DNA from: Hyphomicrobium album
GTDB lineage: Bacteria > Pseudomonadota > Alphaproteobacteria > Rhizobiales > Hyphomicrobiaceae
Reading direction: 5' to 3'
NCBI RefSeq assembly: GCF_009708035.1
Contig: NZ_WMBQ01000001.1
Span: 248,001-312,000, forward strand
Length of the DNA stretch: 64,000 bases
The notes below the pieces were generated by a model that did no database searches, was not told where the DNA came from, and saw nothing but the letters and a program-made list of their open reading frames with translations. This document shows positions 8,709 to 27,507 of the stretch, piece after piece; the stretch's first letter is position 1; every line of letters starts with the position of its first letter. The position numbers and the translations under genes were made by a program.

Positions 8709-9245
8709 CTACTTCTGCCCCGCCTTCCACTTCTGCAGGGCATCGAGCGTGTTCTCGACGTGCATGCTCGGATCGAGGTCGGTGTACTCGTACAAAATGC
8801 TGCCGTCCGGCGCGATGACGTAGGACGTGCGATTGGCGTATTCGGGCTTGCGCGCCAGCACCGCATCGTAAGCCTTTGTGATTTTCTGGTCCCCATCTGC
8901 CGCAACTGGAAACTTGCTGCGGCACTCGCTCACCGAAAACTTGTGTAGGGTCACGATGTCGTCGCTGCTCACGCCGATGACGCTGGCTCCCAATGCCGCG
9001 TACTTCTCGATCGCTTCGGCGAACTCGTGCGCCTCGACGGTGCAGCCGGGCGTGAAGGCCGCGGGGTAGAAGTACAAGACCACCGGTCCCTTCTTGAGAG
9101 CCTCGGCGAGAGAGAAGCTGAACTCCTTGCCGCCGAGCGAGGCCTGCGCCACGAAGTCCGGCGCCGCGGCGCCGGGTTTGAGCGCCGCGGCGGCAGGGAG
9201 CGCGAGGGCGGCGGCGGCGACAATGGCGATGGTCAGGTGCTTCAT
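8709..9245 (-). CDS. Exported thioredoxin-fold peroxiredoxin (AhpC/TSA, Bcp/PrxQ-like)
   Basis: Reduces peroxides in the periplasm. The protein is 178 aa starting at MKHLTIAIV. A signal peptide occupies about residues 1-21. The peroxidatic Cys is C68 in YPAAFTPGCTVEAHEF. In Bcp/PrxQ proteins a resolving Cys often sits five residues later; here that position is His (EAHEF), and the only other Cys is C108 in SVSECRSKFPV. So it is either 1-Cys or uses C108. The signal peptide is a notable departure from cytosolic Bcp. Likely monocistronic. Confidence 0.88.
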   Translation of the reverse strand: MKHLTIAIVAAAALALPAAAALKPGAAAPDFVAQASLGGKEFSFSLAEALKKGPVVLYFYPAAFTPGCTVEAHEFAEAIEKYAALGASVIGVSSDDIVTLHKFSVSECRSKFPVAADGDQKITKAYDAVLARKPEYANRTSYVIAPDGSILYEYTDLDPSMHVENTLDALQKWKAGQK

Positions 9246-9379
9246 CTTGCAAGCCTCATGGACGGGCAATGTATCTGGAAGCTGAAAGCGCCATGCGCAA
9301 GGCGTGCCTGTTGCGTCACGGGGCGTTGGGTAGTGGTGACGCTTGACTGGGAGGCGAGGCTAAATCATGAGGGAGTGAT

Positions 9380-9453
9380 GCGGGTGTAGCTCAATGGTAG
9401 AGCAGCAGCCTTCCAAGCTGAATACGAGGGTTCGATTCCCTTCACCCGCTCCA
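9380..9453 (+). tRNA. tRNA-Gly (anticodon TCC)
   Basis: 74 nt including encoded CCA. Acceptor arm GCGGGTG pairs with CACCCGC, D-arm TAGCTCAATGGTAGAGC, anticodon loop CTTCCAA giving TCC (reads GGA/GGG), and T-arm GAGGGTTCGATTCCCTT. Confidence 0.97.
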
Positions 9454-9497
9454 CCCTCCCACAGCCCGCCGAGCTAGATCCGCTAGCCTGCCCGCCG

Positions 9498-9974
9498 CTA
9501 CTTCGCCGCGCCGAGGTTAAAACGCAGGCGGATGGGCTGCAGCATCTCCGGTGGCGGCCGCTCGCCGATGTTACCGCGCGATAGGATCGTTCGGAGGTCC
9601 TTGGTGGCGCCCGGGTCGCCGAAAGCCGGAAACGACACCCGCTCTACCGAGCCGTCGGGATTGACCCACGCCTGCACGATGAGCGTCGCGGGCGGCCCAT
9701 CCGAAGCGCCGGCGTGAGCCTTGAGGTAAACGCGAAAGCGAGCCGCGATGGCGTCGTCGGCGCTGAGCCATTCCTCGAAGCGATATTTTACGAGTTGGGC
9801 GAACTGCGTCCAAGACGGCGGAACGCTAGCCGGGTCGCGCAACGGGGTCTGTGCGACGGCGGCCGGGGCGAGCGCCAACAACGCGCAGGCACCGGCGATG
9901 CCCCGCCAACGGCTTGAACGCGAGGGGGTGCGTACCAGCTTGCCGGAGTGCCTTCGCATCGCCGCGGCCCTCAT
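9498..9974 (-). CDS. Exported TonB C-terminal-like protein
   Basis: Protein of 158 aa with a basic N-terminus and hydrophobic signal (about 25-42, GACALLALAPAAVAQ). The rest resembles the TonB/TolA C-terminal fold seen in cell-envelope proteins: IVQAWVNPDGSVERVSF followed by a DLRTIL helix and final strand IRLRFNLG. No TonB box or Pro-rich spacer is seen, so energy transduction is doubtful. Its ATG overlaps the TGA of the upstream serine-protease gene by one base, so the two are translationally coupled and may act together in the periplasm. Family assignment is tentative. Confidence 0.65.
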   Translation of the reverse strand: MRAAAMRRHSGKLVRTPSRSSRWRGIAGACALLALAPAAVAQTPLRDPASVPPSWTQFAQLVKYRFEEWLSADDAIAARFRVYLKAHAGASDGPPATLIVQAWVNPDGSVERVSFPAFGDPGATKDLRTILSRGNIGERPPPEMLQPIRLRFNLGAAK

Positions 9975-10747
9975 CAGTTTGTCAAACAGGTTACGTGCGC
10001 GGAGATCGACGCGGCGCGCTCGGCGCTCGGAGTGAACGGCGACACTTGCGGCCGGTCATCCTGCTCGAAGTGGACGCCGTTCGCTGCCAAGAACGCCTTC
10101 GTCTCGGCAAGCCCTACGGCGAGAACCCGGTCTAGGCGCGTCCTGCGGCTTATGACGCCTTGGACAAGCCCGCGCTTGTCGAGCACAGGGGCGCCGCTTG
10201 CGCCGTGGGTCACCGGCGAGTCGATGATAAGATGGCCCGGCTCGGAGCCATCGTGGTCGACGCGAGAGTTGGCGAGGACGCCACTGTCGCGCATGCGCGG
10301 TAGCGCATCGTAGGCATTGGCGAACACCATTTCGTTGGCGCTGGCCGTAGCCGTACGCGGAAATACGGCTGCAAGCCCGAGAGTCTTCGACACTTTTATA
10401 AGGGCGAGATCGTATTTTGCTGACAGCGCGATGATGCGCGCCTGCACCCGGTGCTGCTCCTTGGCGATGACGATGCGGGCACAATGCTCCACCGCGTGCC
10501 GCGCCGTCAGCATGTACCCGGATTGGTCGACGAAGAAGGCGGTACCCTTGAGCAGGCGCCCGACGATGGGCGGATCCTGGGGCAGCGCCAGCGGCTTTGA
10601 GGGCTCCATGACTAGACCGCGCTGCGACTGTTGAAAGGGCGACTGCGCTGTGGTGGGAGCCGACCACAGCTGCGCGATGACCACCACGCAACATGCGGCC
10701 GCCATCATGTGACCGCTAAACCGAGCGCGCGTACTGCGGATAGTCAT
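9974..10747 (-). CDS. Exported trypsin-like serine protease (S1 fold, no PDZ)
   Basis: Protein of 257 aa. After an N-terminal hydrophobic segment (about 13-35) comes a trypsin-like protease domain with a complete apparent triad: H84 in LTARHAVEHC, D113 in AKYDLALIKV and S184 in HGASGAPVLD. The domain order and GTAFFVDQSGYMLTARH phrase match Deg/S1C-like proteases, but no PDZ domain follows; the protein ends with a cysteine (HVTCLTN). Coupled by a one-base TGATG overlap to the downstream TonB-C-like gene. Confidence 0.85.
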   Translation of the reverse strand: MTIRSTRARFSGHMMAAACCVVVIAQLWSAPTTAQSPFQQSQRGLVMEPSKPLALPQDPPIVGRLLKGTAFFVDQSGYMLTARHAVEHCARIVIAKEQHRVQARIIALSAKYDLALIKVSKTLGLAAVFPRTATASANEMVFANAYDALPRMRDSGVLANSRVDHDGSEPGHLIIDSPVTHGASGAPVLDKRGLVQGVISRRTRLDRVLAVGLAETKAFLAANGVHFEQDDRPQVSPFTPSAERAASISAHVTCLTN

Positions 10748-11074
10748 ACTTGGCGAGCCCTATCGCCCGTTCGGTCTCGGCCGCACCCGCACCGGGATCG
10801 GCTGCAGCGCGTCATGACGCGCCGTGGCGCCTCTCGGAAGCAGCGCCTCCACGCGACGTGCCAAATCTGCAAGTGCAGTCCACCAGCCACGCATGCGCGC
10901 GCCCTCCGCTTCTGCTCCATCCCTAGTCAGTAGACGCTGCAAGGGGAACGGAGGCGCAACCGCCAAGCGAAATATTTGCTTTGCGTGTCATTCCAAGCTC
11001 GGTAGCAGGGCAGTATAACGGGCGCCGCGTTAAACCCCGCGGACTGTCGATCGGGGTGTCCTTCGGGGAAGAGA
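10748..11074. other. Intergenic region between divergent genes
   Basis: About 327 bp between the serine-protease start (minus) and the YbjQ-family start (plus). It holds one possible short minus-strand ORF (10760-10966), described separately. No convincing promoter hexamers, repeats or RNA genes were seen. Confidence 0.5.
10760..10966 (-). CDS. Possible small hypothetical protein upstream of the protease
   Basis: Open frame of up to 68 codons ending 12 bp before the protease start on the same strand. An internal ATG (MRGWWTALADLARRVEALL) would give a 44-residue amphipathic peptide ending in a Pro/Arg tail (QPIPVRVRPRP). The position fits a leader gene in the protease operon, but no family is recognised and GC-rich DNA gives such frames by chance. 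Confidence 0.3.
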   Translation of the reverse strand: MAVAPPFPLQRLLTRDGAEAEGARMRGWWTALADLARRVEALLPRGATARHDALQPIPVRVRPRPNGR

Positions 11075-11398
11075 ATGCTCGTCGTCACCACCAACGATCT
11101 GCCCGGGTACCGGGTGGTGAAGCACCTCGGGGTCGTCCGCGGCTTGACGGTCCGCTCGCGCAGCATTGTCGGCAACATCGGTGCCGCCATCCAGATCTTC
11201 TTCGGCGGCAACATCACGCTATATACAAAGCTCGCCGAGCAGGCCCGCCAGGAGGCCTTCGACGAGCTCATCGCCCACGCGGAGGCGATCGGGGCCAACG
11301 CGGTTCTCGCCATGCGCTATGACGCCAACGAGATTGCCGCGGCGGTGACGGAGGTGCTGGCCTACGGGACGGCGGTGGTGGTCGAGCCGGCCCCCTGA
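11075..11398 (+). CDS. YbjQ/UPF0145-family putative heavy-metal-binding protein
   Basis: Protein of 107 aa covering the whole family fold. Recognisable phrases are [22 protein letters not shown] at the start, the central [27 protein letters not shown], and the final strand [13 protein letters not shown]. The family forms small pentameric assemblies annotated as heavy-metal-binding domains, with no settled biochemical role. No signal peptide, so cytosolic. Followed by tRNA-Trp. Confidence 0.85.
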   Translation: MLVVTTNDLPGYRVVKHLGVVRGLTVRSRSIVGNIGAAIQIFFGGNITLYTKLAEQARQEAFDELIAHAEAIGANAVLAMRYDANEIAAAVTEVLAYGTAVVVEPAP

Positions 11399-11429
11399 TT
11401 CCCAAGGGCGACAAAAGCGTCACTAGCAA

Positions 11430-11458
11430 GTGACAAAGGGGAAAACTTCCGCTAAGTA
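11430..11458 (+). promoter_or_regulatory. Putative promoter of tRNA-Trp and possibly secE-nusG
   Basis: GTGACA (11430-11435), 17-bp spacer, TAAGTA (11453-11458). The predicted start lies about 35 nt before the mature tRNA-Trp 5' end. By-eye match. Confidence 0.45.
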
Positions 11459-11499
11459 TGCCGCCCCCGCGGAGGCAAGCGCGCGCTTTTCCGCGAAAA

Positions 11500-11575
11500 A
11501 GGGGTGTAGCTCAATTGGTAGAGCGTCGGTCTCCAAAACCGAAGGTCGGGGGTTCGAGACCCTCCGCCCCTGCCA
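11500..11575 (+). tRNA. tRNA-Trp (anticodon CCA)
   Basis: 76 nt with encoded CCA. Acceptor AGGGGTG pairs with CGCCCCT (one G-U pair), D-arm TAGCTCAATTGGTAGAGC, anticodon loop CTCCAAA giving CCA, T-arm GGGGGTTCGAGACCCTC. tRNA-Trp directly before secE is a common bacterial arrangement. Confidence 0.97.
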
Positions 11576-11675
11576 ATATCGTATGGTCGCATCCGCTGCG
11601 AGGGCGCCGGATGTGCCAACAATCGGCGCTTGGGGTGCGTCAGATTGTCGCATGGCGCCCGGGGAAGTCAAATTA

Positions 11676-11873
11676 ATGGCCAAATACAACCCGGTCGAGT
11701 TTATTCAGGAGGTTCGCCAGGAAACCTCCAAGGTCACTTGGCCTACCTGGAAAGAGGTGTGGATCACCACCCTCATGGTTTTGATCATGGTCAGCGTTGC
11801 CTCGGTATTCTTCCTAATCACGGATCAAGCGATCGGATGGCTCGTCCAGTTTGTGCTGGGCGCGAACCGCTGA
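11676..11873 (+). CDS. secE: Preprotein translocase subunit SecE
   Basis: Essential small subunit of the SecYEG translocon, 65 aa, the short single-helix form. The motif EVRQETSKVTWPTWKEVWITT is the family amphipathic signature before the single TM helix (about 36-57). Start ATG at 11676 gives MAKYNPVEFIQ, with GGGGAAG upstream. First gene of the secE-nusG-rplK block, 100 bp after tRNA-Trp. Confidence 0.96.
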   Translation: MAKYNPVEFIQEVRQETSKVTWPTWKEVWITTLMVLIMVSVASVFFLITDQAIGWLVQFVLGANR

Positions 11874-11932
11874 ACCGGAGCTAAAAACTAGTGTCTACCC
11901 AAGTTACGCAGACGCGCCCTGAAAGAGCGGCC

Positions 11933-12469
11933 ATGGCGAAGCGCTGGTACATCGTGCACGCGTACACGAATTTCGAGCGCAAAGTCGCCGATGCCATCCG
12001 CGAGCGAGCCAAGGCTGCGGGCCTCGAAGATCTGTTCGAGGAAGTCCTGGTCCCGACCGAGGAAGTGGTCGAGGTGAAGCGTGGCCGTAAGGTCCAGGCT
12101 GAGCGGAAGTTCCTTCCCGGCTACGTGCTGGTGAAGATGGAGATGACGGACCCGGCGTTCTTGCTCATCAAGAACACGCCGAAGGTCACCGGGTTTCTCG
12201 GCGCGGAAAACAAACCGATGCCGATCTCGGAGGATGAGGCGATGCGCATCCTCCATCAGGTCAAGGAAGGCGTGGAGCGGCCGAAGCCCTCGATCACCTT
12301 CGAGGTGGGCGAGCAGGTGAAGGTGGCAGACGGTCCGTTCGCTTCCTTCCAGGGCCACGTCGAGGAGGTCGACGAAGAGCGTTCGCGGCTCAAGGTGGCC
12401 GTGTCGATCTTCGGGAGGCCGACGCCGGTCGAACTCGAGTTCGGCCAGGTGGAGAAGGTGCCGGGCTAG
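11933..12469 (+). CDS. nusG: Transcription termination/antitermination factor NusG
   Basis: Binds RNA polymerase and couples it to Rho or the ribosome. The NGN domain starts with [17 protein letters not shown] and contains [14 protein letters not shown]; the C-terminal KOW domain has [25 protein letters not shown] chose the ATG at 11933 (178 aa, family-like N-terminus); an in-frame GTG at 11891 would add 14 residues ([14 protein letters not shown]), has a more distant GGAG, and cannot be excluded. Confidence 0.95.
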   Translation: MAKRWYIVHAYTNFERKVADAIRERAKAAGLEDLFEEVLVPTEEVVEVKRGRKVQAERKFLPGYVLVKMEMTDPAFLLIKNTPKVTGFLGAENKPMPISEDEAMRILHQVKEGVERPKPSITFEVGEQVKVADGPFASFQGHVEEVDEERSRLKVAVSIFGRPTPVELEFGQVEKVPG

Positions 12470-12561
12470 ACGCCCGGAGCTCAACGAGGAGCTTCAGAAA
12501 TGCAGCAGATGGGCTGACGCTCGTCTGACTGACAGAGCCGCAAGGACAGCCTCTCACGAGG

Positions 12562-12586
12562 CCTCCCTGCGGAAACCCGCGGGAGG
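12562..12586 (+). promoter_or_regulatory. Hairpin in the nusG-rplK leader
   Basis: CCTCCC-t-GCGG, loop AAAC, CCGC-GGGAGG: 10 bp with a single bulged T, inside the 187-bp nusG-rplK gap. In many bacteria L1 represses rplKA through its leader mRNA; whether this hairpin takes part is not shown. A second small GGGCCC-aa-GGGCCC repeat follows. Confidence 0.35.
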
Positions 12587-12656
12587 GCCCAAGGGCCCGT
12601 CGTACCGCTAACCCTGGGAAGGAAAGCCCCTTCCCGTCAAGTGCTAAGGGGAGACC

Positions 12657-13103
12657 ATGGCAAAGAAAATTGACGGCTACATAAACTTGCAGGTGCCGGC
12701 GGGGGCGGCCAATCCCTCGCCGCCCATCGGACCCGCGCTCGGCCAGCGCGGCGTCAACATCATGGAGTTCTGCAAGTCGTTCAACGCCAAGACGAAGGAC
12801 CTGGAGCAGGGCACGCCGATCCCGGTGAAGATCACCGTCTACTCGGATCGCTCCTTCACGTTCGAAATGCGGACGCCGCCGGCGACCTTCCTCATCAAGA
12901 AGGCGGCGGGCATGAAGTCGACCGGCAAGCCAGGCTCGGGCTCGAAGCACCCCGGCCGCGACGTCGTCGGCCAGATCAGCATGGAGCAGCTGCGCGACAT
13001 TGCGAAGATCAAGATGAAGGACATGAACACCGACGACCTCGACCAGGCTACCCGGACGATCGCTGGTTCCGCCCGCTCGATGGGCCTGCAGGTGAAGGAG
13101 TAA
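12657..13103 (+). CDS. rplK: 50S ribosomal protein L11
   Basis: GTPase-centre protein, 148 aa. Shows the N-terminal L11 domain ([35 protein letters not shown]) and the C-terminal rRNA-binding domain ([40 protein letters not shown]). A GGGGAG precedes the ATG. Followed after 5 bp by rplA. Confidence 0.98.
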   Translation: MAKKIDGYINLQVPAGAANPSPPIGPALGQRGVNIMEFCKSFNAKTKDLEQGTPIPVKITVYSDRSFTFEMRTPPATFLIKKAAGMKSTGKPGSGSKHPGRDVVGQISMEQLRDIAKIKMKDMNTDDLDQATRTIAGSARSMGLQVKE

Positions 13104-13108
13104 CGCAC

Positions 13109-13858
13109 ATGGCAGCGAAGCTCAGCCCTGAGGCAATCAAAGAGACGCGGATCGCCGGTGGCAAGCGCCAGGCGGCGGCCGTCAAGGGTCTCAACCGCGA
13201 CAAGGCCTACTCGATCGAGGAGGCCGTGAAGCTCGTCAAGGACCGCGCCAAGGCGAAGTTCGACGAGACGATCGAGGTTGCGATGAACCTCGGCGTCGAT
13301 CCCAAGCACGCCGACCAGCTCGTGCGCGGCGTGTGCAATCTGCCGAACGGCTCCGGCCGTACGGCGCGCGTCGCCGTGTTCGCGCGCGGCGCCAAGGCGG
13401 AAGAGGCGAAGGCCGCCGGTGCCGACGTCGTCGGCGCGGAGGATCTCGTCGAGCAGGTGTCGAAGGGCACGATCAACTTCGATCGCTGCATCGCCACCCC
13501 CGACATGATGGGCCTCGTCGGCCGCCTCGGTAAGGTGCTCGGCCCCCGCGGCCTGATGCCGAACCCGCGCGTCGGCACGGTCACGATGGACGTCACCAAC
13601 GCCGTGAAGGGCGCCAAAGGTGGCTCGGTGGAGTTCCGCGTCGAGAAGGCGGGCATCGTCCACGCCGGCGTCGGCAAGGCGAGCTTCAGCGAAGGCGCCC
13701 TCGCCGAGAACATCAAGGCGTTCGTCGACGCCGTGGTGAAGGCGAAGCCGCCGGGTGCCAAGGGCACCTACGTGAAGAAGGTTTCTGTCAGCTCGACGAT
13801 GGGGCCGGGGGTCAAGATCGACTCCGCCAGCCTCGGCGGCGGGCAGGTCCTCGCTTAA
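13109..13858 (+). CDS. rplA: 50S ribosomal protein L1
   Basis: L1-stalk protein and, in many bacteria, autogenous repressor of the rplKA mRNA. 249 aa, about 15 residues longer at the N-terminus than the usual protein. Signature region [24 protein letters not shown] and ends [18 protein letters not shown]. Five bp after rplK. Confidence 0.98.
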   Translation: MAAKLSPEAIKETRIAGGKRQAAAVKGLNRDKAYSIEEAVKLVKDRAKAKFDETIEVAMNLGVDPKHADQLVRGVCNLPNGSGRTARVAVFARGAKAEEAKAAGADVVGAEDLVEQVSKGTINFDRCIATPDMMGLVGRLGKVLGPRGLMPNPRVGTVTMDVTNAVKGAKGGSVEFRVEKAGIVHAGVGKASFSEGALAENIKAFVDAVVKAKPPGAKGTYVKKVSVSSTMGPGVKIDSASLGGGQVLA

Positions 13859-14203
13859 GAGGGCCAACGAATTCGCGTGTCGCTACGCAAGTGGCGGCCC
13901 GCGAGGCGCGGAAGCGAAGCCGCAAGGCTCTTCTTCCGCGAAGACTGTCCGAGACTGTGGGTGCCGTCAGGGTCTTCGACGCTGACAGCTTAAGCCTCGA
14001 ATGAGGGCCTGCATGAGACAGGAGCGAACCCGGTTTCATTCTCTCCACAGGAGAGCGCAGAGCCGGTTTGAACCTGGGTCAGCACCGTGCCGCCTCGACA
14101 GCGCGCGGATGGACAGACGAAGCGTCGCCCGAAGCGCAAGCTGACGGCGGCAAGGTGCAACCCGCGGAGCAGCAGCCGCTGTTTCGTAAATTGGAGTGAG
14201 CAG
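13859..14203 (+). other. 345-bp rplA-rplJ intergenic region (rplJL leader)
   Basis: No coding sequence. It contains the hairpin structure at 14027-14068 described separately and the GGAG that serves rplJ. An open frame from 14087 is just an upstream extension of rplJ and was rejected. No clean sigma70 hexamers were found. Confidence 0.55.
14027..14068 (+). ncRNA. Candidate L10-type autoregulatory leader element of rplJL
   Basis: AACC-c-GG (14027-14033) pairs with CCGGTT (14063-14068); inside, a 7/7-nt internal loop (tttcatt / cgcagag) leads to a perfect CTCTCC-aca-GGAGAG hairpin (14041-14055). A stem, a symmetric purine-containing internal loop and an apical hairpin in a long rplJ leader fit the L10(L7/L12)-binding leader known in many bacteria. 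Not confirmed by a covariance model. Confidence 0.4.
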
Positions 14204-14722
14204 GTGGATAGAGCCGCGAAACGTGAGCTCGTGACGTCGCTCAACACCGTGTTGAAAGACACGGGGTTGGTCGTTGTCGCCCACTATGCCGGCATGACGG
14301 TCGCCCAACTGACCGACTACCGCCAGAAAGTCAAAGAGGCTGGCGGCAAGGTCAAGGTGGCCAAAAACCGGCTGGCGAAGCTCGCGCTTAAGGACACTTC
14401 GTACGAGCCGATCGGCGAACTCTTCAAGGGGCAGACATGCGTCGCCTTCTCGAAGGACCCGATCGCCGCAGCGAAGGCGTCGGTCGCCTACGCCAAAGGG
14501 AATGAAAAGCTAGTCATTCTCGGCGGCGCCATGGGCACGACGGTCCTCGACGCGAACGCCGTCAAGGCTCTCGCCGAACTGCCCTCGCTCGACGAGCTGA
14601 GAGCAAAGCTGATCGGTCTCCTCAACGCGCCGGCGACGAAGATCGCCCGCACGGTCAAGGAGCCGGGAGCTCAGCTCGCGCGCGTCATCCAGGCGAAGGC
14701 AGCGCAAGGCGAGGCCGCTTAA
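14204..14722 (+). CDS. rplJ: 50S ribosomal protein L10
   Basis: Anchors the L7/L12 stalk to 23S rRNA. The start is GTG at 14204, seven bases after GGAG, giving [21 protein letters not shown] and 172 aa, the standard length. Typical phrases: [38 protein letters not shown] and the C-terminal stalk helix ending AAQGEAA. L10 with L7/L12 normally represses its own mRNA via the leader. Confidence 0.97.
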   Translation: MDRAAKRELVTSLNTVLKDTGLVVVAHYAGMTVAQLTDYRQKVKEAGGKVKVAKNRLAKLALKDTSYEPIGELFKGQTCVAFSKDPIAAAKASVAYAKGNEKLVILGGAMGTTVLDANAVKALAELPSLDELRAKLIGLLNAPATKIARTVKEPGAQLARVIQAKAAQGEAA

Positions 14723-14817
14723 CGGCAAGGGCGGCGCCCGCGAGGGCGCCACGGACACCAAATAGCGCAGTTCAAAACTGCATGCGTCATTAGGTTCAAA
14801 CCGAAGGAAGTAACAAA

Positions 14818-15192
14818 ATGGCCGATCTATCGAAGATCGTTGAGGATCTCTCCAGCCTCACCGTCCTGCAGGCAGCCGAGCTTGCCAAGATGCTCGAGGA
14901 GAAGTGGGGCGTGTCGGCGGCTGCAGCCGTCGCCGTTGCCGCTGCGCCTGGCGGCGCTGCTGCCGCTCCGGCCGAGGAGCAGACCGAGTTTACCGTCATC
15001 CTGAAGGCGGGTGGCGACAAGAAGATCAACGTCATCAAGGAAGTCCGCGCCATCACGGGCCTTGGCCTCAAGGAAGCCAAGGACCTCGTCGAGGCCGGCG
15101 GCAAGACCGTGAAGGAAGGCGTGACCAAGGACGAGGCTGCCAAGCTGAAGAAGCAGCTCGAGGACCAGGGTGCGACCGTCGAAGTGAAGTAA
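14818..15192 (+). CDS. rplL: 50S ribosomal protein L7/L12
   Basis: Stalk protein that recruits translational GTPases, 124 aa. N-terminal dimerisation helices ([30 protein letters not shown]), Ala/Pro hinge ([13 protein letters not shown]) and the C-terminal domain ([33 protein letters not shown]). GGAAG precedes the ATG. Confidence 0.98.
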   Translation: MADLSKIVEDLSSLTVLQAAELAKMLEEKWGVSAAAAVAVAAAPGGAAAAPAEEQTEFTVILKAGGDKKINVIKEVRAITGLGLKEAKDLVEAGGKTVKEGVTKDEAAKLKKQLEDQGATVEVK

Positions 15193-15196
15193 TCGA

Positions 15197-15239
15197 GGCG
15201 GCAGGCTGCCGGCACATCGGGTGCCAGCGGCCTGCCTCC
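15197..15239 (+). promoter_or_regulatory. Strong intercistronic hairpin between rplL and rpoB
   Basis: Starts 4 bases after the rplL stop. GGCAC (15211-15215) pairs with GTGCC across a 5-nt loop; after one C-A mismatch the stem continues for 10 more pairs (GGCAGGCTGC region against GCGGCCTGCC), then two more. No T-tract follows. Position matches the attenuator/RNase processing zone that lowers rpoB relative to rplL in other bacteria. Confidence 0.5.
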
Positions 15240-15412
15240 GCTCGTCGGCAAAGACGAGCATCTGGACGTCTCTCCGGAGGGTCTTTTGAGGGTCATACAA
15301 CCCTCAACGGGCCTTCCGGCGAGCCGTTTAAAGGCTACGCGAGGGTTGGCGGCCCTCGCCATGCAGGCAGCAGCAGCGCGGGCCGTCACCTGCGCGATGA
15401 CAAGGAGCGGAA

Positions 15413-19570
<4,158 letters not shown>

Positions 19571-19585
19571 TCGATTGAAGACCAG

Positions 19586-19608
19586 TCCGGGGCCCCACGG
19601 GCCCCGGA
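19586..19608 (+). promoter_or_regulatory. rpoB-rpoC intercistronic hairpin
   Basis: TCCGGGGC (19586-19593) pairs with GCCCCGGA (19601-19608) over a 7-nt loop, 15 bp after the rpoB stop, in a 173-bp gap. No T-tract, so more likely an mRNA processing or stability element than a full terminator. Confidence 0.4.
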
Positions 19609-19743
19609 CAAAGGCGCGTGAAAGCCGCGCCACCCAATCTAGGGCTCAATGACGCCAAGAGCCCGTTTCTGCGAGGATCGACCGCGATCTGATCCTCGCA
19701 AGTCTGACACGGGGTGCTGGCCACGCCCCGAATGGAGAGACGG

Positions 19744-23958
<4,215 letters not shown>

Positions 23959-23979
23959 GGCTATCTCTACTGGTTAAGG

Positions 23980-24012
23980 GGAAGCGCGGGTGCGAACAGC
24001 GTCCGCGCTTCC
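23980..24012 (+). terminator. Terminator-like hairpin after rpoC
   Basis: GGAAGCGCGG (23980-23989) pairs perfectly with CCGCGCTTCC (24003-24012), 13-nt loop, 21 bp after the rpoC stop. The following bases (TCGCTTTCGG) form only a weak T-tract. Confidence 0.55.
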
Positions 24013-24097
24013 TCGCTTTCGGAACGCACGAGCGAACGCCATTTCTGACGACGGGCTGGCGTAGTAAAAAATTGTCTCCGCGGGAGGTTGGCAGGTG

Positions 24098-24126
24098 TTG
24101 ACCGGATTCCGCGGGCTGTATATAGG
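24098..24126 (+). promoter_or_regulatory. Promoter of the str operon (rpsL-rpsG-fusA-tuf)
   Basis: TTGACC (24098-24103), exactly 17 bp, TATAGG (24121-24126), with an overlapping TATATA at 24119-24124. It lies in the long gap after the rpoC hairpin and about 230 bp before rpsL. One of the clearest promoter matches in the window. Confidence 0.6.
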
Positions 24127-24363
24127 TCTCGAACTCTCACGGTAGGTGGTAGGACAATTTCGCGTCCATTCATTCTGGGCGCCTTGACCTAAACGCTACC
24201 GTCGCAAAGCAGAGGACAAATTCGGACCAAGATCTGCGGCGCTCACCGAGCACGCATGATCCTCTGGTTTTTTCGTGTCGGGCACGCGCCTTTGGGGGTG
24301 TGGGCTTGGCAGGTTCGGTTTGGCACACGCGTCAGCCGGGCAAGCGTTGGACGGAAGAGGCGC

Positions 24364-24735
24364 ATGCCGACGATACAACAGTTGATCCGGAAACCCCGGA
24401 CGCAGAAGACGTACCGCGAGAAGTCGCGCCACATGGAGGCGTGCCCGCAAAAGCGTGGCGTCTGCACGCGCGTCTACACCACGACGCCGAAGAAGCCGAA
24501 CTCGGCGCTCCGCAAGGTCGCCAAGATCCGTCTCACCAACGGCTACGAGGTGATCGGCTACATCCCCGGCGAGGGCCACAACCTGCAGGAGCACTCCGTC
24601 GTGCTCATCCGCGGCGGCCGCGTCAAGGATCTCCCCGGCGTGCGCTACCACATCATCCGCGGCGTGCTCGACACGCAGGGCGTCGCCGACCGCAGACAGC
24701 GCCGTTCCAAGTACGGTGCCAAGAGACCGAAGTGA
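24364..24735 (+). CDS. rpsL: 30S ribosomal protein S12
   Basis: Decoding-centre protein, 123 aa from the ATG giving [12 protein letters not shown]. Contains [22 protein letters not shown] and [18 protein letters not shown]. Lysines at the two positions where streptomycin resistance substitutions usually occur (in TPKKPNS and GRVKDLP) are the sensitive, wild-type residues. First gene of the str operon. Confidence 0.98.
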   Translation: MPTIQQLIRKPRTQKTYREKSRHMEACPQKRGVCTRVYTTTPKKPNSALRKVAKIRLTNGYEVIGYIPGEGHNLQEHSVVLIRGGRVKDLPGVRYHIIRGVLDTQGVADRRQRRSKYGAKRPK

Positions 24736-24825
24736 TCGCCCTCGGGCGGTCTGTCCCGCAAGGCGCGGGAGCCATGGGCCGGTAAGTCGGCCCATTGTCA
24801 TTGAGAGAAGCGAAGCGAAGGCTGA

Positions 24826-25302
<477 letters not shown>

Positions 25303-25323
25303 TCGGATCGGAGCGCTAAGAGC

Positions 25324-27414
<2,091 letters not shown>

Positions 27415-27507
27415 TAACGACAATAGAATGAGGCGTGCCGTCAGGCGCGCCGAGTAACAGAAGAGACGGGACCCCAAGGGGTCCGACAACTGAAGTGGAG
27501 AGCCACG

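Larger units (their letters stand above)
23959..24363 (+). other. 405-bp rpoC-rpsL intergenic region
   Basis: Non-coding. It holds a terminator-like hairpin just after rpoC (23980-24012) and a good sigma70-type promoter (24098-24126), both listed separately. The remaining 230 bp before rpsL would be its leader; no further clear structure was noted. Confidence 0.6.

Noticed and set aside
14087-14203. Upstream 39-codon extension of rplJ
   Set aside because: Composition is Arg/Ser-rich and unlike L10; the GTG at 14204 with GGAG gives the exact family length.
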